From: an uncultured Hellea sp.
GTDB lineage: Bacteria; Pseudomonadota; Alphaproteobacteria; Caulobacterales; Maricaulaceae
Reading direction: 5' to 3'
Assembly: GCA_905477785.1 (NCBI GenBank)
Contig: CAJQGR010000080.1
Span: 1-33,304, forward strand
Length of the DNA: 33,304 nt
Positions 8,849 to 17,103 of the stretch are shown here, one piece after another; position 1 is the stretch's first letter; the number at the start of each line of letters is the position of its first letter. Below the pieces are notes generated by a model. The model searched no databases. It saw only the letters and a list, made by a program, of their open reading frames with translations, and was not told the origin of the DNA. The translations under genes were made by a program, and so were the position numbers.

Positions 8849-8854
8849 ATTATA
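8849..8854 (-). promoter_or_regulatory. Candidate -10 element for thrS
   Basis: A consensus TATAAT reads on the minus strand about 32 bases ahead of the thrS GTG, in the yidD-thrS gap. No good -35 hexamer stands 16-18 bases upstream (the best is TGTATA), so this is only a weak promoter candidate that could let thrS be expressed apart from yidD. Confidence 0.25.
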
Positions 8855-8890
8855 CGCACACAATTCTTACCTATACACTAATATAGGAAA

Positions 8891-9190
8891 TTAATCATCA
8901 TTAGTCTTGCACCAAATTCCATATTTCCATGGGGCCCAAAAATGTCGTTTTTTAATTATTTTGGGAACGTTATCAACCCCACTTGTACCAAACCAATGGC
9001 AGCGGGATAAGCGCGCTAAAGTTTGCCACCCGCCTATCCATGCTCCATGGCGCTTAATTGCTTCTCTTGAATACTCTGAACAAGAAGGGCTATGTCGGCA
9101 TTTGATGCCAAAAAAAGTAATAATAGGTGATAAAAAATATTTATAAAACAATAAGAGCAATAACATAATATTTTTCATAAAATATTTCAT
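8891..9190 (-). CDS. yidD: Membrane protein insertion efficiency factor YidD
   Basis: A 99-residue small protein thought to help YidC and Sec insert inner-membrane proteins. The N-terminus is amphipathic/hydrophobic (LLLLLFYKYFLSPIITFF), followed by the family signature CRHSPSCSEYSREAIKRHGAW with C31 and C37, then GGWQTLARLSRCHWFGTSGVD, all typical of the haemolytic YidD domain. GGA lies six bases before the ATG. In many bacteria yidD sits beside rnpA/yidC; here it lies between an IscU-like scaffold and thrS, an arrangement I associate with alphaproteobacteria. Confidence 0.95.
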   Translation of the reverse strand: MKYFMKNIMLLLLLFYKYFLSPIITFFGIKCRHSPSCSEYSREAIKRHGAWIGGWQTLARLSRCHWFGTSGVDNVPKIIKKRHFWAPWKYGIWCKTNDD

Positions 9191-9214
9191 TTCAGTTCCA
9201 TAATTATTAAAGAA

Positions 9215-9640
9215 TTATTCCAAATGGATACTTTTGAGTGCTTCAACCGCAGCATTAAATGCTAAAAGTGTAGATGTATGCCTAGCAGGGTAGTCAGAAA
9301 CACCTCTAAGCAGTTCCAACTCAGAAAAACGAGAGGGAAAACTTACATCTGATCCATTAAGCATTAATATAAGAGAGTTTCTAGCTGAAACCACTTCTTT
9401 AACTTCTGCATTTACAATATTTTTATATAATATTGCAGCTGAACTTTGTCCCAAAGCACAGGCTTGCACTCTTAAAGCAATTGACTTCACTCTTCCATTA
9501 TCAACTTTAAGATCAATCTCTAACCATGACCCGCATAGTTTGGAAACTCTTCGTGCAAAGCAATCAGGATTCTCTAATCTTTCATTTTTCAAATTAGCCG
9601 ATAGTTTAAGAATATCCGTATTGTATAGATTATCAAGCAT
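9215..9640 (-). CDS. IscU/NifU-N-like iron-sulfur scaffold-related protein
   Basis: A 141-residue protein with the IscU/NifU N-terminal fold. MLDNLYNTDILKLSANLKN matches the family start. C36 (KLCGSWLE) and C61 (QACALGQSSA) match the first two cluster ligands of IscU. At the third ligand site the protein reads ARHTSTLLAF: the histidine (H121) is retained but the cysteine position is threonine (T122). Related alphaproteobacterial proteins, from memory, share this ARHxST motif, so this is a divergent branch rather than a random mutation. No iscS, iscA or hscA lies nearby. It is 24 nt upstream of yidD and probably its transcriptional partner. Whether it still assembles clusters is open. Confidence 0.8.
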   Translation of the reverse strand: MLDNLYNTDILKLSANLKNERLENPDCFARRVSKLCGSWLEIDLKVDNGRVKSIALRVQACALGQSSAAILYKNIVNAEVKEVVSARNSLILMLNGSDVSFPSRFSELELLRGVSDYPARHTSTLLAFNAAVEALKSIHLE

Positions 9641-9717
9641 ACGCCCATATAGCTTAGGTAAATAATTTAATAAACTGATTAAGTCAGAATTAATAATATT
9701 GGATTAATAGAAAATAA

Positions 9718-10647
9718 ATGATTAAATATAAAGACATTAAATCAACAGAAGCTCTATTAATTTTCCTGAAACACTTATCAGGTGAAAGACGGCTTTCTAT
9801 TAAAACAGTTGAAGCATATCAGAATGATATCACTGCCTTTCAGCGTTTCATAACTGATCATTTAGGTCATGAGCTATACATTTCTGATCTTATGAAATTA
9901 AAAGCAGTTGAATTTAGATCTTTTTTATCATTTCAACAGCGAAAAGTTAAACCACTATCAGGAACCTCTATACAGCGCCAACTATCAGCAATTAGAAGTT
10001 ATTATAAATATTTAGAACGTCGATGGGGTATTAAAAATGAAGCTCTAAGATTAATCAAAGGACCAAAAGTAAAACATACAATACCTAAAGCTCTGAGCAT
10101 TTCCGGCTCTAAGGAGCTTATTTCTACCAGTAGTAACAATAATTCTGAACCTTGGATTGAAGCACGTAATACCGCTGTATTAATACTCTGTTATGGTGCG
10201 GGTTTACGAATTTCCGAAGCAATTAATTTAACATATAACCAAACTCCGTTAGAAAACACATTAAAATTAACAGGAAAAGGAGCTAAGGATCGTATAGTTC
10301 CGATACTGCCCATAATTAGAAAAGCTATAAATGATTACCTTGTCCTTCTACCTTATGAATTGGGTAAAGATGAACAAATTTTTAGAGGCTTAAGGGGCGG
10401 GGTGTTGCGGGCTGAAATAATTCAAAAAGAAGTAAGAGCATTAAGAGAAATATTGGGACTACCAGAAACAGCGACGCCACACGCACTTAGGCACAGTTTT
10501 GCAACACACTTATTGGAAGCCGGAGGTGATTTGAGAACAATTCAAAAGCTGCTTGGGCATTCAAGCCTTTCTACAACACAGAGGTACACAGAGGTAAATA
10601 GTTCAGTTTTAAAAAGTGTTCATAAAAACGCTCACCCAAGAGCTTAA
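9718..10647 (+). CDS. xerC: Tyrosine recombinase XerC/XerD
   Basis: A 309-residue site-specific recombinase that would resolve chromosome dimers at dif with its partner at the divisome. The N-terminal SAM-like DNA-binding domain covers ~9-105, and the catalytic domain ~120-305. The active-site set is complete: R164 (GLRISEA), K187 (TGKGAKDR), H255 and R258 (HALRHSFATHLLE), H281 (LGHSSL) and nucleophile Y290 (TQRYTEV). The length and the ending TEVNSSVLKSVHKNAHPRA fit the chromosomal Xer group, not an integron or phage integrase. No mobile element or attachment site surrounds it. XerC versus XerD is not certain. It diverges from the IscU-like gene and converges on ilvA. Confidence 0.88.
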   Translation: MIKYKDIKSTEALLIFLKHLSGERRLSIKTVEAYQNDITAFQRFITDHLGHELYISDLMKLKAVEFRSFLSFQQRKVKPLSGTSIQRQLSAIRSYYKYLERRWGIKNEALRLIKGPKVKHTIPKALSISGSKELISTSSNNNSEPWIEARNTAVLILCYGAGLRISEAINLTYNQTPLENTLKLTGKGAKDRIVPILPIIRKAINDYLVLLPYELGKDEQIFRGLRGGVLRAEIIQKEVRALREILGLPETATPHALRHSFATHLLEAGGDLRTIQKLLGHSSLSTTQRYTEVNSSVLKSVHKNAHPRA

Positions 10648-10658
10648 AAGCTTCTGTC

Positions 10659-12185
10659 TCAGTTTCTCAAAAAATAATCATATGCGATATTTTCAGTTTC
10701 ATCAGTCATTGGGTATCCTATATCAGATAGACTAAATTCTAAACTATCGCTCTGGTTATTATCTACTTTGAAACCGCAAAGCACATGCCCAGTTGACGCT
10801 CCATGATTTCTATAATGAAAAAGAGAAATATCCCAGTCATTATTCAAACTCGTCAGAAAATTTATTAAAGCACCAGGTCTTTCTGGAAAGTCAAAACGAT
10901 ATATTTTTTCACTAAAGTTTTTGGCAGATCTACCCCCAACCATGTGCCGCAAATGTCGCTTAGATAATCTATCTTCAGATAAATCTACAATATTAATATC
11001 ATTTTCCTTCATAGAATTAATTATACTATAACGCTCATCAGAAGATTGAGTTTTTACTCCCACAAATATTCGCGCAACTTTATCAGATGAGTATCTGTAA
11101 TTAAATTCACTTATATCCCTCTTGTCTAAAGTTTTTACAAACTCAAGAAATGCACCTTTTTTTTCAGCTATTTCCGCGGCAAAAAGCATTTCTTGGCCGG
11201 ATCCAAGTTCTGCCTGTTCAACAATATTTCCAATTCTATCAAAGTTTACATTGGCTCCAGATATTGTAGCTACTGATATTCCTTTTGGAGCAGTGCCCAT
11301 GCTCACTTGCTTAAGAAAACCTGCTAAAGCTAAAGCACCCGCAGGTTCAACTAAAGTTCTTGTTGCCTCAAAAATATCTTTAACTGCTGAACAAATCTCT
11401 GCATTCGTTACTGTTATAGTCTCGTCAACAACAATCTGACATATTTCAAATGTATTAGAACCAACTGTTTTTACTGCAACTCCATCCGCAAAACCATCAA
11501 CTTTATCGAGCTTTACAGGACGCCCTGACTTTAAAGAAGTTTGGAGTGTGGCTGCACCTTCAGGCTCAACGGCAATTATTTTTATATCAGAAGATATTGA
11601 TTTTACCCACGTGCCAATTCCTGAAATTAATCCGCCGCCTCCAGTACATACATAAATCGCATCTGGAGCATGGGTCATTTGCTCTAAGATCTCTTTTCCA
11701 ACTGTACCCTGCCCTGCAATAACGTCTAGCTCATCGAAAGGATGAATAAATATAGCGCCTGTTTCTTTTGAATAACTTAGGGCCGCCTCACAAGATTCAT
11801 CATAATTTTCTCCGACTAATCGCGTCTCTGCACCTGCTGCACGCACAGCATTGATTTTTATTTTTGGTGTAGTTATAGGCATGAATATAACTGCTTTAGT
11901 TTGGTAATATTGGGCTGCAGCTGCCATTCCCTGCGCATGATTTCCTGCACTAGCAGCACAAACACCTTTCAACTTTTCAGCATAGCTCAAATTTGAAATT
12001 CTATTAGCTGCACCGCGAATTTTAAAGCTAAATACATCTTGTAAGTCTTCTCGTTTTAACCATATTTCTCTACCAGATTCATAACTTAGTTTTTCCGCTA
12101 ATTGACAGGGTGTCCTTTTTGCAAGGTCATACACGTTAGCATTTGCTATACGTTCTTTTAAATTTTTGAGGTTAACTTTGGACAT
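10659..12185 (-). CDS. ilvA: Threonine deaminase (biosynthetic)
   Basis: Deaminates threonine to 2-oxobutyrate, the entry step to isoleucine. The fold-type II PLP domain covers ~1-320: K55 in FSFKIRGAANR is the Schiff-base lysine, AASAGNHAQG (~78-87) is the substrate loop, and CTGGGGLISG holds the PLP phosphate. Two C-terminal ACT-like regulatory domains follow (~325-410 and ~420-505), with FPERPGALINFL and GRSAKN visible, so allosteric isoleucine inhibition and valine activation are likely, as in E. coli IlvA. At 508 residues it matches the long biosynthetic form rather than catabolic TdcB. It is the last gene of the operon, and its ATG overlaps the end of leuB by 14 nt. Confidence 0.96.
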   Translation of the reverse strand: MSKVNLKNLKERIANANVYDLAKRTPCQLAEKLSYESGREIWLKREDLQDVFSFKIRGAANRISNLSYAEKLKGVCAASAGNHAQGMAAAAQYYQTKAVIFMPITTPKIKINAVRAAGAETRLVGENYDESCEAALSYSKETGAIFIHPFDELDVIAGQGTVGKEILEQMTHAPDAIYVCTGGGGLISGIGTWVKSISSDIKIIAVEPEGAATLQTSLKSGRPVKLDKVDGFADGVAVKTVGSNTFEICQIVVDETITVTNAEICSAVKDIFEATRTLVEPAGALALAGFLKQVSMGTAPKGISVATISGANVNFDRIGNIVEQAELGSGQEMLFAAEIAEKKGAFLEFVKTLDKRDISEFNYRYSSDKVARIFVGVKTQSSDERYSIINSMKENDINIVDLSEDRLSKRHLRHMVGGRSAKNFSEKIYRFDFPERPGALINFLTSLNNDWDISLFHYRNHGASTGHVLCGFKVDNNQSDSLEFSLSDIGYPMTDETENIAYDYFLRN

Positions 12186-13227
12186 AATTTGCTATCCAAG
12201 AACCTACTTGCTGAGTAGATAGAAAGCCGCCAAGGTCGGCGGTTATTTGATTTTCTGTTAAAGCTAATTTTACCGCCCTTTCTATTAAAGATGCTTCAAT
12301 ATCCATACCAAATGAAAGTCGAAGCATCCAAGCGACCGATAAAATCATTGCTAAAGGATTTGCCTTATTTTGACCCGCAATATCAGGGGCACTTCCATGA
12401 ATCGGCTCATACATACCAACGGTTCCATCTGATACGGAAGCTGAAGGAATAACACCCATGGATCCTGTGAGCACAGATGCTTCATCCGTTAATATATCAC
12501 CAAACATATTTTCAGTTAAAATGACATCAAAGCTTTGAGACTTTGTAAGCATATGCATAGTCATAGCATCAACTAACAAATGCTCAACTTTAACATCATT
12601 ATATCTTTTAGAAACTTCAGTTACTGTCTCTCTCCACAATCGCGAAGTCTCTAGTACATTAGATTTATCAACAGAAGTAACCTTCTTTTTACGCTGTCTT
12701 GCCAAATCAAAGGCTTTTATAGTTATACGTTCAATTTCTTCCTTTGAATATCGGCATTCATCATAAGCACCTAAACTATCACGTCCCTTTTTACCAAAAT
12801 ATATTCCGCCTGTGAGCTCACGCATAACTATGAAATCAGTTCCCCTTATGCGTTCATGCTTCAAAGGCGATTTGCTAATTAATTCTTCATATGGTTTACA
12901 TGGACGAATATTTGCATATAGATTTAACTTTTTTCTTAAAGGTAATAACGATCCTAATTCTGGTCGCTCAGAACCTTTCAGATGATCCCACTTAGGTCCC
13001 CCTACAGCACCAAGTAAAATAGCTCCTGTTCTTTCACAAGATTCAAATGTTTTTTTAGGAAGAGGTTCTCCCATTGCATCAATTGCTGCACCCCCGATAA
13101 GGTGCTGCTCTATTTCTAAATTATGACCAAACTTACTAGAGATCGCTTGCAACACACTAATTGCGGCACTCCCTACTTCGGGCCCTATTCCATCACCAGG
13201 GAGATATGTAAAATTTATTTTTGCCAT
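12172..13227 (-). CDS. leuB: 3-isopropylmalate dehydrogenase
   Basis: Oxidatively decarboxylates 3-isopropylmalate to 2-oxoisocaproate with NAD+ in leucine synthesis. The 351 residues begin with LPGDGIGPEV and carry GGPKWD (~76-81), the substrate arginines in LYANIRPCKPY and FIVMRELTGGIYFG, the metal aspartates in VDAMTMHML and FGDILTDEASVLTGSMG, and the NAD loop EPIHGSAPDIAGQNKANP. The last of these is the NAD-type signature of LeuB rather than isocitrate dehydrogenase. It lies 6 nt behind leuD and overlaps ilvA by 14 nt, so its translation is probably coupled to both. Confidence 0.97.
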   Translation of the reverse strand: MAKINFTYLPGDGIGPEVGSAAISVLQAISSKFGHNLEIEQHLIGGAAIDAMGEPLPKKTFESCERTGAILLGAVGGPKWDHLKGSERPELGSLLPLRKKLNLYANIRPCKPYEELISKSPLKHERIRGTDFIVMRELTGGIYFGKKGRDSLGAYDECRYSKEEIERITIKAFDLARQRKKKVTSVDKSNVLETSRLWRETVTEVSKRYNDVKVEHLLVDAMTMHMLTKSQSFDVILTENMFGDILTDEASVLTGSMGVIPSASVSDGTVGMYEPIHGSAPDIAGQNKANPLAMILSVAWMLRLSFGMDIEASLIERAVKLALTENQITADLGGFLSTQQVGSWIANYVQS

Positions 13228-13233
13228 ATAATT

Positions 13234-13809
13234 TTATCTATCTTCAAATTCAGAAATTTGGTCACTTTGTGCAAGTAAATAACCCATTTCATCAAGTCCT
13301 TCGAGTAAGCAATAACGAGAAAAACTATCTATTTCAAAAGAATGAGAGCCCATTCCACTTGGGAGCTCGACTAAGCAAGTTTCCAGATTTACAGTTACGT
13401 ATACCCCTGGATTTCTAAGAAGCCACTCATGAACATCTATATTTATAGTAACAGGCAATAGTCCATTTTTTAGAGCATTCGCTTTAAAGATATCAGCAAT
13501 ACTTGAGCTAATTATTACACGAAATCCATAATCAGTAAGTCCCCACGGGGCATGTTCACGTGATGAACCACAACCAAAATTGTCTCCCGCAACAAGTATT
13601 TTACATGACTTGCCACTTACTGAGTTTAGTTCATGATTAGTTAAGGTTCCATCATCAGTATATCTCAAGTTGGAAAAAACATGTACACCCAATCCATTCT
13701 GCGTTGTCATGGATAAAAATTTAGCGGGCATTATCTGATCAGTATCAATATTACTTGATGTCAAGACTAATGTCCTTGAAGAAACTAATTTTAGTGGTTC
13801 TATGGTCAT
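13234..13809 (-). CDS. leuD: 3-isopropylmalate dehydratase, small subunit
   Basis: The swivelling-domain subunit that pairs with LeuC to isomerise 2-isopropylmalate to 3-isopropylmalate. At 191 residues it is near the usual ~200. SSNIDTDQIMPAKFL (~18-32) and GDNFGCGSSREHAPWGLTDYGF (~75-96) are the standard LeuD signatures, and the latter supplies substrate-binding serine and arginine residues. Its ATG overlaps the end of leuC by 4 nt, consistent with the 1:1 heterodimer needing coupled synthesis. leuB follows after 6 nt. Confidence 0.97.
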   Translation of the reverse strand: MTIEPLKLVSSRTLVLTSSNIDTDQIMPAKFLSMTTQNGLGVHVFSNLRYTDDGTLTNHELNSVSGKSCKILVAGDNFGCGSSREHAPWGLTDYGFRVIISSSIADIFKANALKNGLLPVTINIDVHEWLLRNPGVYVTVNLETCLVELPSGMGSHSFEIDSFSRYCLLEGLDEMGYLLAQSDQISEFEDR

Positions 13810-15200
13810 TTTATTTTCTTTGAATTACGAGGATCTTCGAGTATTCCCGCTATAGCAGTCGAAGCCGCCGTTTCAGGGGATGCCAATATAGTTCGCACAC
13901 CCGGTCCCTGACGCCCCATAAAATTACGATTAGAGGTGGAAACTATGAGTTCTCCCGGTAAACCTATATCTCCGTTCATACCCAAACACATTGAACATCC
14001 AGCTTCACGCCATTCAGCACCTGCATCCATAAATATTTTATCTAAGCCCTCTTTCTCAGCAAGAGCTTTTATTTGAGCGCTTCCAGGTACAACTAAAGCT
14101 TTCACATGAGATGCTATTTTCTTTTTATTAAAAACACTAGCTGCAGCTCTAAGATCGTCCATACGGGAATTAGTGCAAGATCCAATAAATACCTTATCAA
14201 CCTTTATACCTAATATTTTATCACCTTCATTAATTTGCATATAATTAAGTGAATCTTTTTCTGCTGAATTATTCGACTTCGGAATAAATGAGTCTATTGG
14301 AATACCCATCCCAGGGTGGGTACCATATGTAACCATTGGTTTTATCATATCAGCCTCAATATTAACTTCTTTATCAAATAAAGCACCTTCATCAGTAGAT
14401 AAAGACAGCCATTCAGCACAACTATTCTCATAATTTGGAGGAGTATATTTACGGTTTTTAAGAAACTCAAAAGTTACTGCATCAGGCGCAATCATGCCAC
14501 AGCGAGCGCCCGCTTCAATAGACATATTGCAAACAGTCATCCGGCCATCCATGCTCATCTCTTCAAAAACATTTCCACGATACTCAATAGCATAACCAGT
14601 TCCACCGCCAATTCCTATTAATGAAATTATATGTAGAATAACATCCTTTGGCGTAACTCCTCTATTGAGCTTTCCATTGACATTTATTGCCATAGTTTTA
14701 GGTTTTCTCATCAAAATACATTGATTTGCTAGAACATGCCCTACCTGAGTAGTTCCAATTCCAAACGCAATTGCACCAAATGCGCCATGAGTTGAAGTAT
14801 GGCTATCACCACAAACAATAGTTGCACCAGGGTGGGTTGCTCCCAGCTCGGGACCCATGACATGAACAATACCGCGGTACTCGCTATCCCAGCCATGTGT
14901 CTCAATACCAAATTTTTTAGTATTCTTGAGTAATGTCTCCACTTGTATACGAGCCTCATCGGAAACATAGGGACGAGAGCCATCATGATTCACGAGAGTT
15001 GGGGTAGAGTGATCAATCGTTGCTAGAGTTAAATCTGGTCTTCTGACACCCAGACCTCTATTACTTAATAAAGTGAATGCTTGAGGAGAGGTAACCTCAT
15101 GAATAAGATGCAAATCTATAAAGATAGTAGCGGGGTGTGTTTCTGTTTCAGGAACAACAACATGCTTCAGCCAAACTTTATCAAAGAGTGTTTTTCTCAT
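13806..15200 (-). CDS. leuC: 3-isopropylmalate dehydratase, large subunit
   Basis: The aconitase-family catalytic subunit holding a [4Fe-4S] cluster. The 464 residues match the family length. The N-terminal TLFDKVWLKHVV, then VCGDSHTSTHGAFGAIAFGIGTTQVGHVLA (~130-160), and the cluster cysteines in FIGSCTNSRMDDL and GCSMCLGMNGD (CxxC) are all present, with the terminal RNFMGRQGPG motif. It begins one base after the leuA stop and overlaps leuD by 4 nt. No residue expected for activity appears lost. Confidence 0.97.
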   Translation of the reverse strand: MRKTLFDKVWLKHVVVPETETHPATIFIDLHLIHEVTSPQAFTLLSNRGLGVRRPDLTLATIDHSTPTLVNHDGSRPYVSDEARIQVETLLKNTKKFGIETHGWDSEYRGIVHVMGPELGATHPGATIVCGDSHTSTHGAFGAIAFGIGTTQVGHVLANQCILMRKPKTMAINVNGKLNRGVTPKDVILHIISLIGIGGGTGYAIEYRGNVFEEMSMDGRMTVCNMSIEAGARCGMIAPDAVTFEFLKNRKYTPPNYENSCAEWLSLSTDEGALFDKEVNIEADMIKPMVTYGTHPGMGIPIDSFIPKSNNSAEKDSLNYMQINEGDKILGIKVDKVFIGSCTNSRMDDLRAAASVFNKKKIASHVKALVVPGSAQIKALAEKEGLDKIFMDAGAEWREAGCSMCLGMNGDIGLPGELIVSTSNRNFMGRQGPGVRTILASPETAASTAIAGILEDPRNSKKIK

Positions 15201-15201
15201 A

Positions 15202-16755
15202 TTAATGCTGTGCAGCTATCGAAGCTTGGCGCACGGCCCTCCGTTCAATCCTGTTGATAACATCAAGATAAGCCTTTGCTCCCGCAAGAACAGTATCTGT
15301 ACTTGCTCCCCGGCCTTGATAGTTTTCAAATTCAGTTGACACACTGACTGAAGCTTCGGCCATTGCATCTTTACCCTCAGAGACAGATTGAACCGTAAAG
15401 CTTTCCAAATGTAATGGATGGCCGGTTATTTGGGAAATTGCCAAAAAAACGGCATTTACTGGTCCCGCAGCCTGAATAATCGTCTCTTCTAAGTTACCAC
15501 TTTCATGCAATAACTTAACCTTTGCACTCGGGGAGGTATTATCATCAGAACCAGCTGAAACAGAAAGGCTTTCTAATTTCCAAGGTCCTTGAGTTCCCAC
15601 TGCCTCACCAAGTATCAAAGCTTCTAAATCAGCATCAAAAACTTCTTTTTTTGAGTCTGCTAGTTCTTTAAATGCTACAAAAACTGACATTAATTGGTTG
15701 TCTGACAGATCAAAGCCAATCTTTTCTGCACGGCTTTTTAAAGCAGCTCTTCCTGAATGCTTGCCTAAAACCAAGTTATCAGTCGAAACACCTACATCCT
15801 CAGGTTTCATGATTTCGTATGTTTCGCGATTGGCTAAAACACCGTGCTGGTGTATTCCACTTTCATGAGCAAAAGCATTTTTTCCTACTATTGCTTTATT
15901 ACGTGGCACAGGGTTTCCTGTTAATGTAGCGAGTAATTTTGAAGCTCCATATATACCCTCAGTTTTAATATCAGTAGAGAGGCCGTAAAAATCCTTACGC
16001 GTATTTAGTGCCATAACAACCTCTTCGGTAGCGCAATTTCCAGCTCTTTCGCCAATTCCATTAAGGGCGCATTCCACCTGCCTGGCTCCACCCCTAATAG
16101 CCGCAAGCGAATTTGCAACAGCTAGGCCAAGATCATCATGACAATGTGCTGAAAATATAGTATTATCGCACCCTTCAATTTGACTTGTAAGAAATTCAAA
16201 TAATCTTTGTATCTCCTCAGGAGTTGTATAGCCAACAGTATCAGGAATATTAATTGTTGTAGCTCCCGCTTTTATTGCAGCCTCAACAACTTTTTTAAGG
16301 TAATCCCTTTCAGTACGAATTGCATCTTCACATGAAAATTCAACATCATCAGTAAAGTTTCTCGCTAGTTTTATGCCAGAAATCGCACGATTTACAATTT
16401 CATCTTTGGACATTTTTAGTTTATATTCACGGTGTAAGGGAGAGGTGGCTATAAAGGTATGAATTCGGCCTGAGTTTGCTGGCTTAATTGCTTTACCGCT
16501 CGAGCGAATATCGTTTTCGTTACAGCGCGCTAAAGAGCATATTGTACTATTTTTAATATTTTCAGCTATTGTTTTAATTGCTTCAAAATCACCTGGTGAT
16601 GCAGCTGCAAACCCTGCCTCAATTACATTAACACCTAGACCCTCTAAAGCTTGTGCCATAGCAAGTTTTTGTCCAGATGACATTGAGAAACCTGGTGCTT
16701 GTTCACCATCTCTTAGGGTGGTGTCAAAAATTATAACTTTATTTTTATCCATCAT
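15202..16755 (-). CDS. leuA: 2-isopropylmalate synthase
   Basis: Condenses acetyl-CoA with 2-oxoisovalerate, the committed step to leucine. The 517 residues have the TIM-barrel DRE-metallolyase domain (~1-280) with FDTTLRDGEQAPGFSM, the metal-binding HCHDDLGLAVANSLAA, and GIGERAGNCATEEVVMAL. A linker with GKHSGRAALKSR and a C-terminal LeuA dimerisation/regulatory domain (~390-510) follow, the latter containing FTVQSVSEGKDAMAEASV and the GRGASTDTVLAGAKAYLDVIN stretch. That domain is where leucine feedback normally binds, so allosteric inhibition is expected. The linker and regulatory domain argue for LeuA rather than homocitrate or citramalate synthase. It lies 35 nt behind the small-subunit gene. 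Confidence 0.96.
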   Translation of the reverse strand: MMDKNKVIIFDTTLRDGEQAPGFSMSSGQKLAMAQALEGLGVNVIEAGFAAASPGDFEAIKTIAENIKNSTICSLARCNENDIRSSGKAIKPANSGRIHTFIATSPLHREYKLKMSKDEIVNRAISGIKLARNFTDDVEFSCEDAIRTERDYLKKVVEAAIKAGATTINIPDTVGYTTPEEIQRLFEFLTSQIEGCDNTIFSAHCHDDLGLAVANSLAAIRGGARQVECALNGIGERAGNCATEEVVMALNTRKDFYGLSTDIKTEGIYGASKLLATLTGNPVPRNKAIVGKNAFAHESGIHQHGVLANRETYEIMKPEDVGVSTDNLVLGKHSGRAALKSRAEKIGFDLSDNQLMSVFVAFKELADSKKEVFDADLEALILGEAVGTQGPWKLESLSVSAGSDDNTSPSAKVKLLHESGNLEETIIQAAGPVNAVFLAISQITGHPLHLESFTVQSVSEGKDAMAEASVSVSTEFENYQGRGASTDTVLAGAKAYLDVINRIERRAVRQASIAAQH

Positions 16756-16790
16756 GGTGCATTCTCTAGGTATTATCTAATTTCTTACAT

Positions 16791-17093
16791 TTAAGCTCTT
16801 TCAGCATGCTTTCGCCTACCTACTTTTTCAGCACTAACCACATTATAGAGTCGCTCTAATTGTTTACATAATGTATCTAGATTATTAGGCCCACCTGTAT
16901 CTTCAATATGAACCAGTAAATCAAAATCACCATCCACACGCTGAGTGCAATGCACGTCTCTATAATCATAACCACGGCGTTCAATGGTTCCTAAGGCCCT
17001 TATTAAAGTACCACTAACATCATGAAGTACAATTTTAAGTTTGCCATGAACACCAGAAGGTTCAAATGTCTTATCTCGCTGTAATTCTACCAT
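16791..17093 (-). CDS. Acetolactate synthase small subunit, short IlvM-like ACT protein
   Basis: The regulatory subunit of acetohydroxyacid synthase. It is only 100 residues, against ~160-180 for usual IlvN/IlvH, so it holds one ACT-like domain (~17-85: KIVLHDVSGTLIRALGTIERRGYDYRDVHCTQ) and lacks the second half. Size and single-domain form resemble E. coli IlvM, partner of IlvG. The reading frame ends cleanly with no sign of a frameshifted second half: leuA starts 35 nt later. It lies 10 nt behind the large-subunit gene. Whether valine inhibits this pair cannot be read; IlvGM of E. coli is valine-insensitive. Confidence 0.82.
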   Translation of the reverse strand: MVELQRDKTFEPSGVHGKLKIVLHDVSGTLIRALGTIERRGYDYRDVHCTQRVDGDFDLLVHIEDTGGPNNLDTLCKQLERLYNVVSAEKVGRRKHAERA

Positions 17094-17103
17094 TTAATTA
17101 TTC

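Noticed and set aside
9718-10647. xerC-like gene as an integrase marking a mobile island
   Set aside because: Length, motif set and C-terminus fit the housekeeping Xer recombinases, and no tRNA, direct repeat or cargo genes lie around it.
10640-10660. Palindrome AGCTTAAAAGCT between xerC and ilvA as a bidirectional terminator
   Set aside because: Four-pair stem with no T-run; chance in AT-rich sequence.
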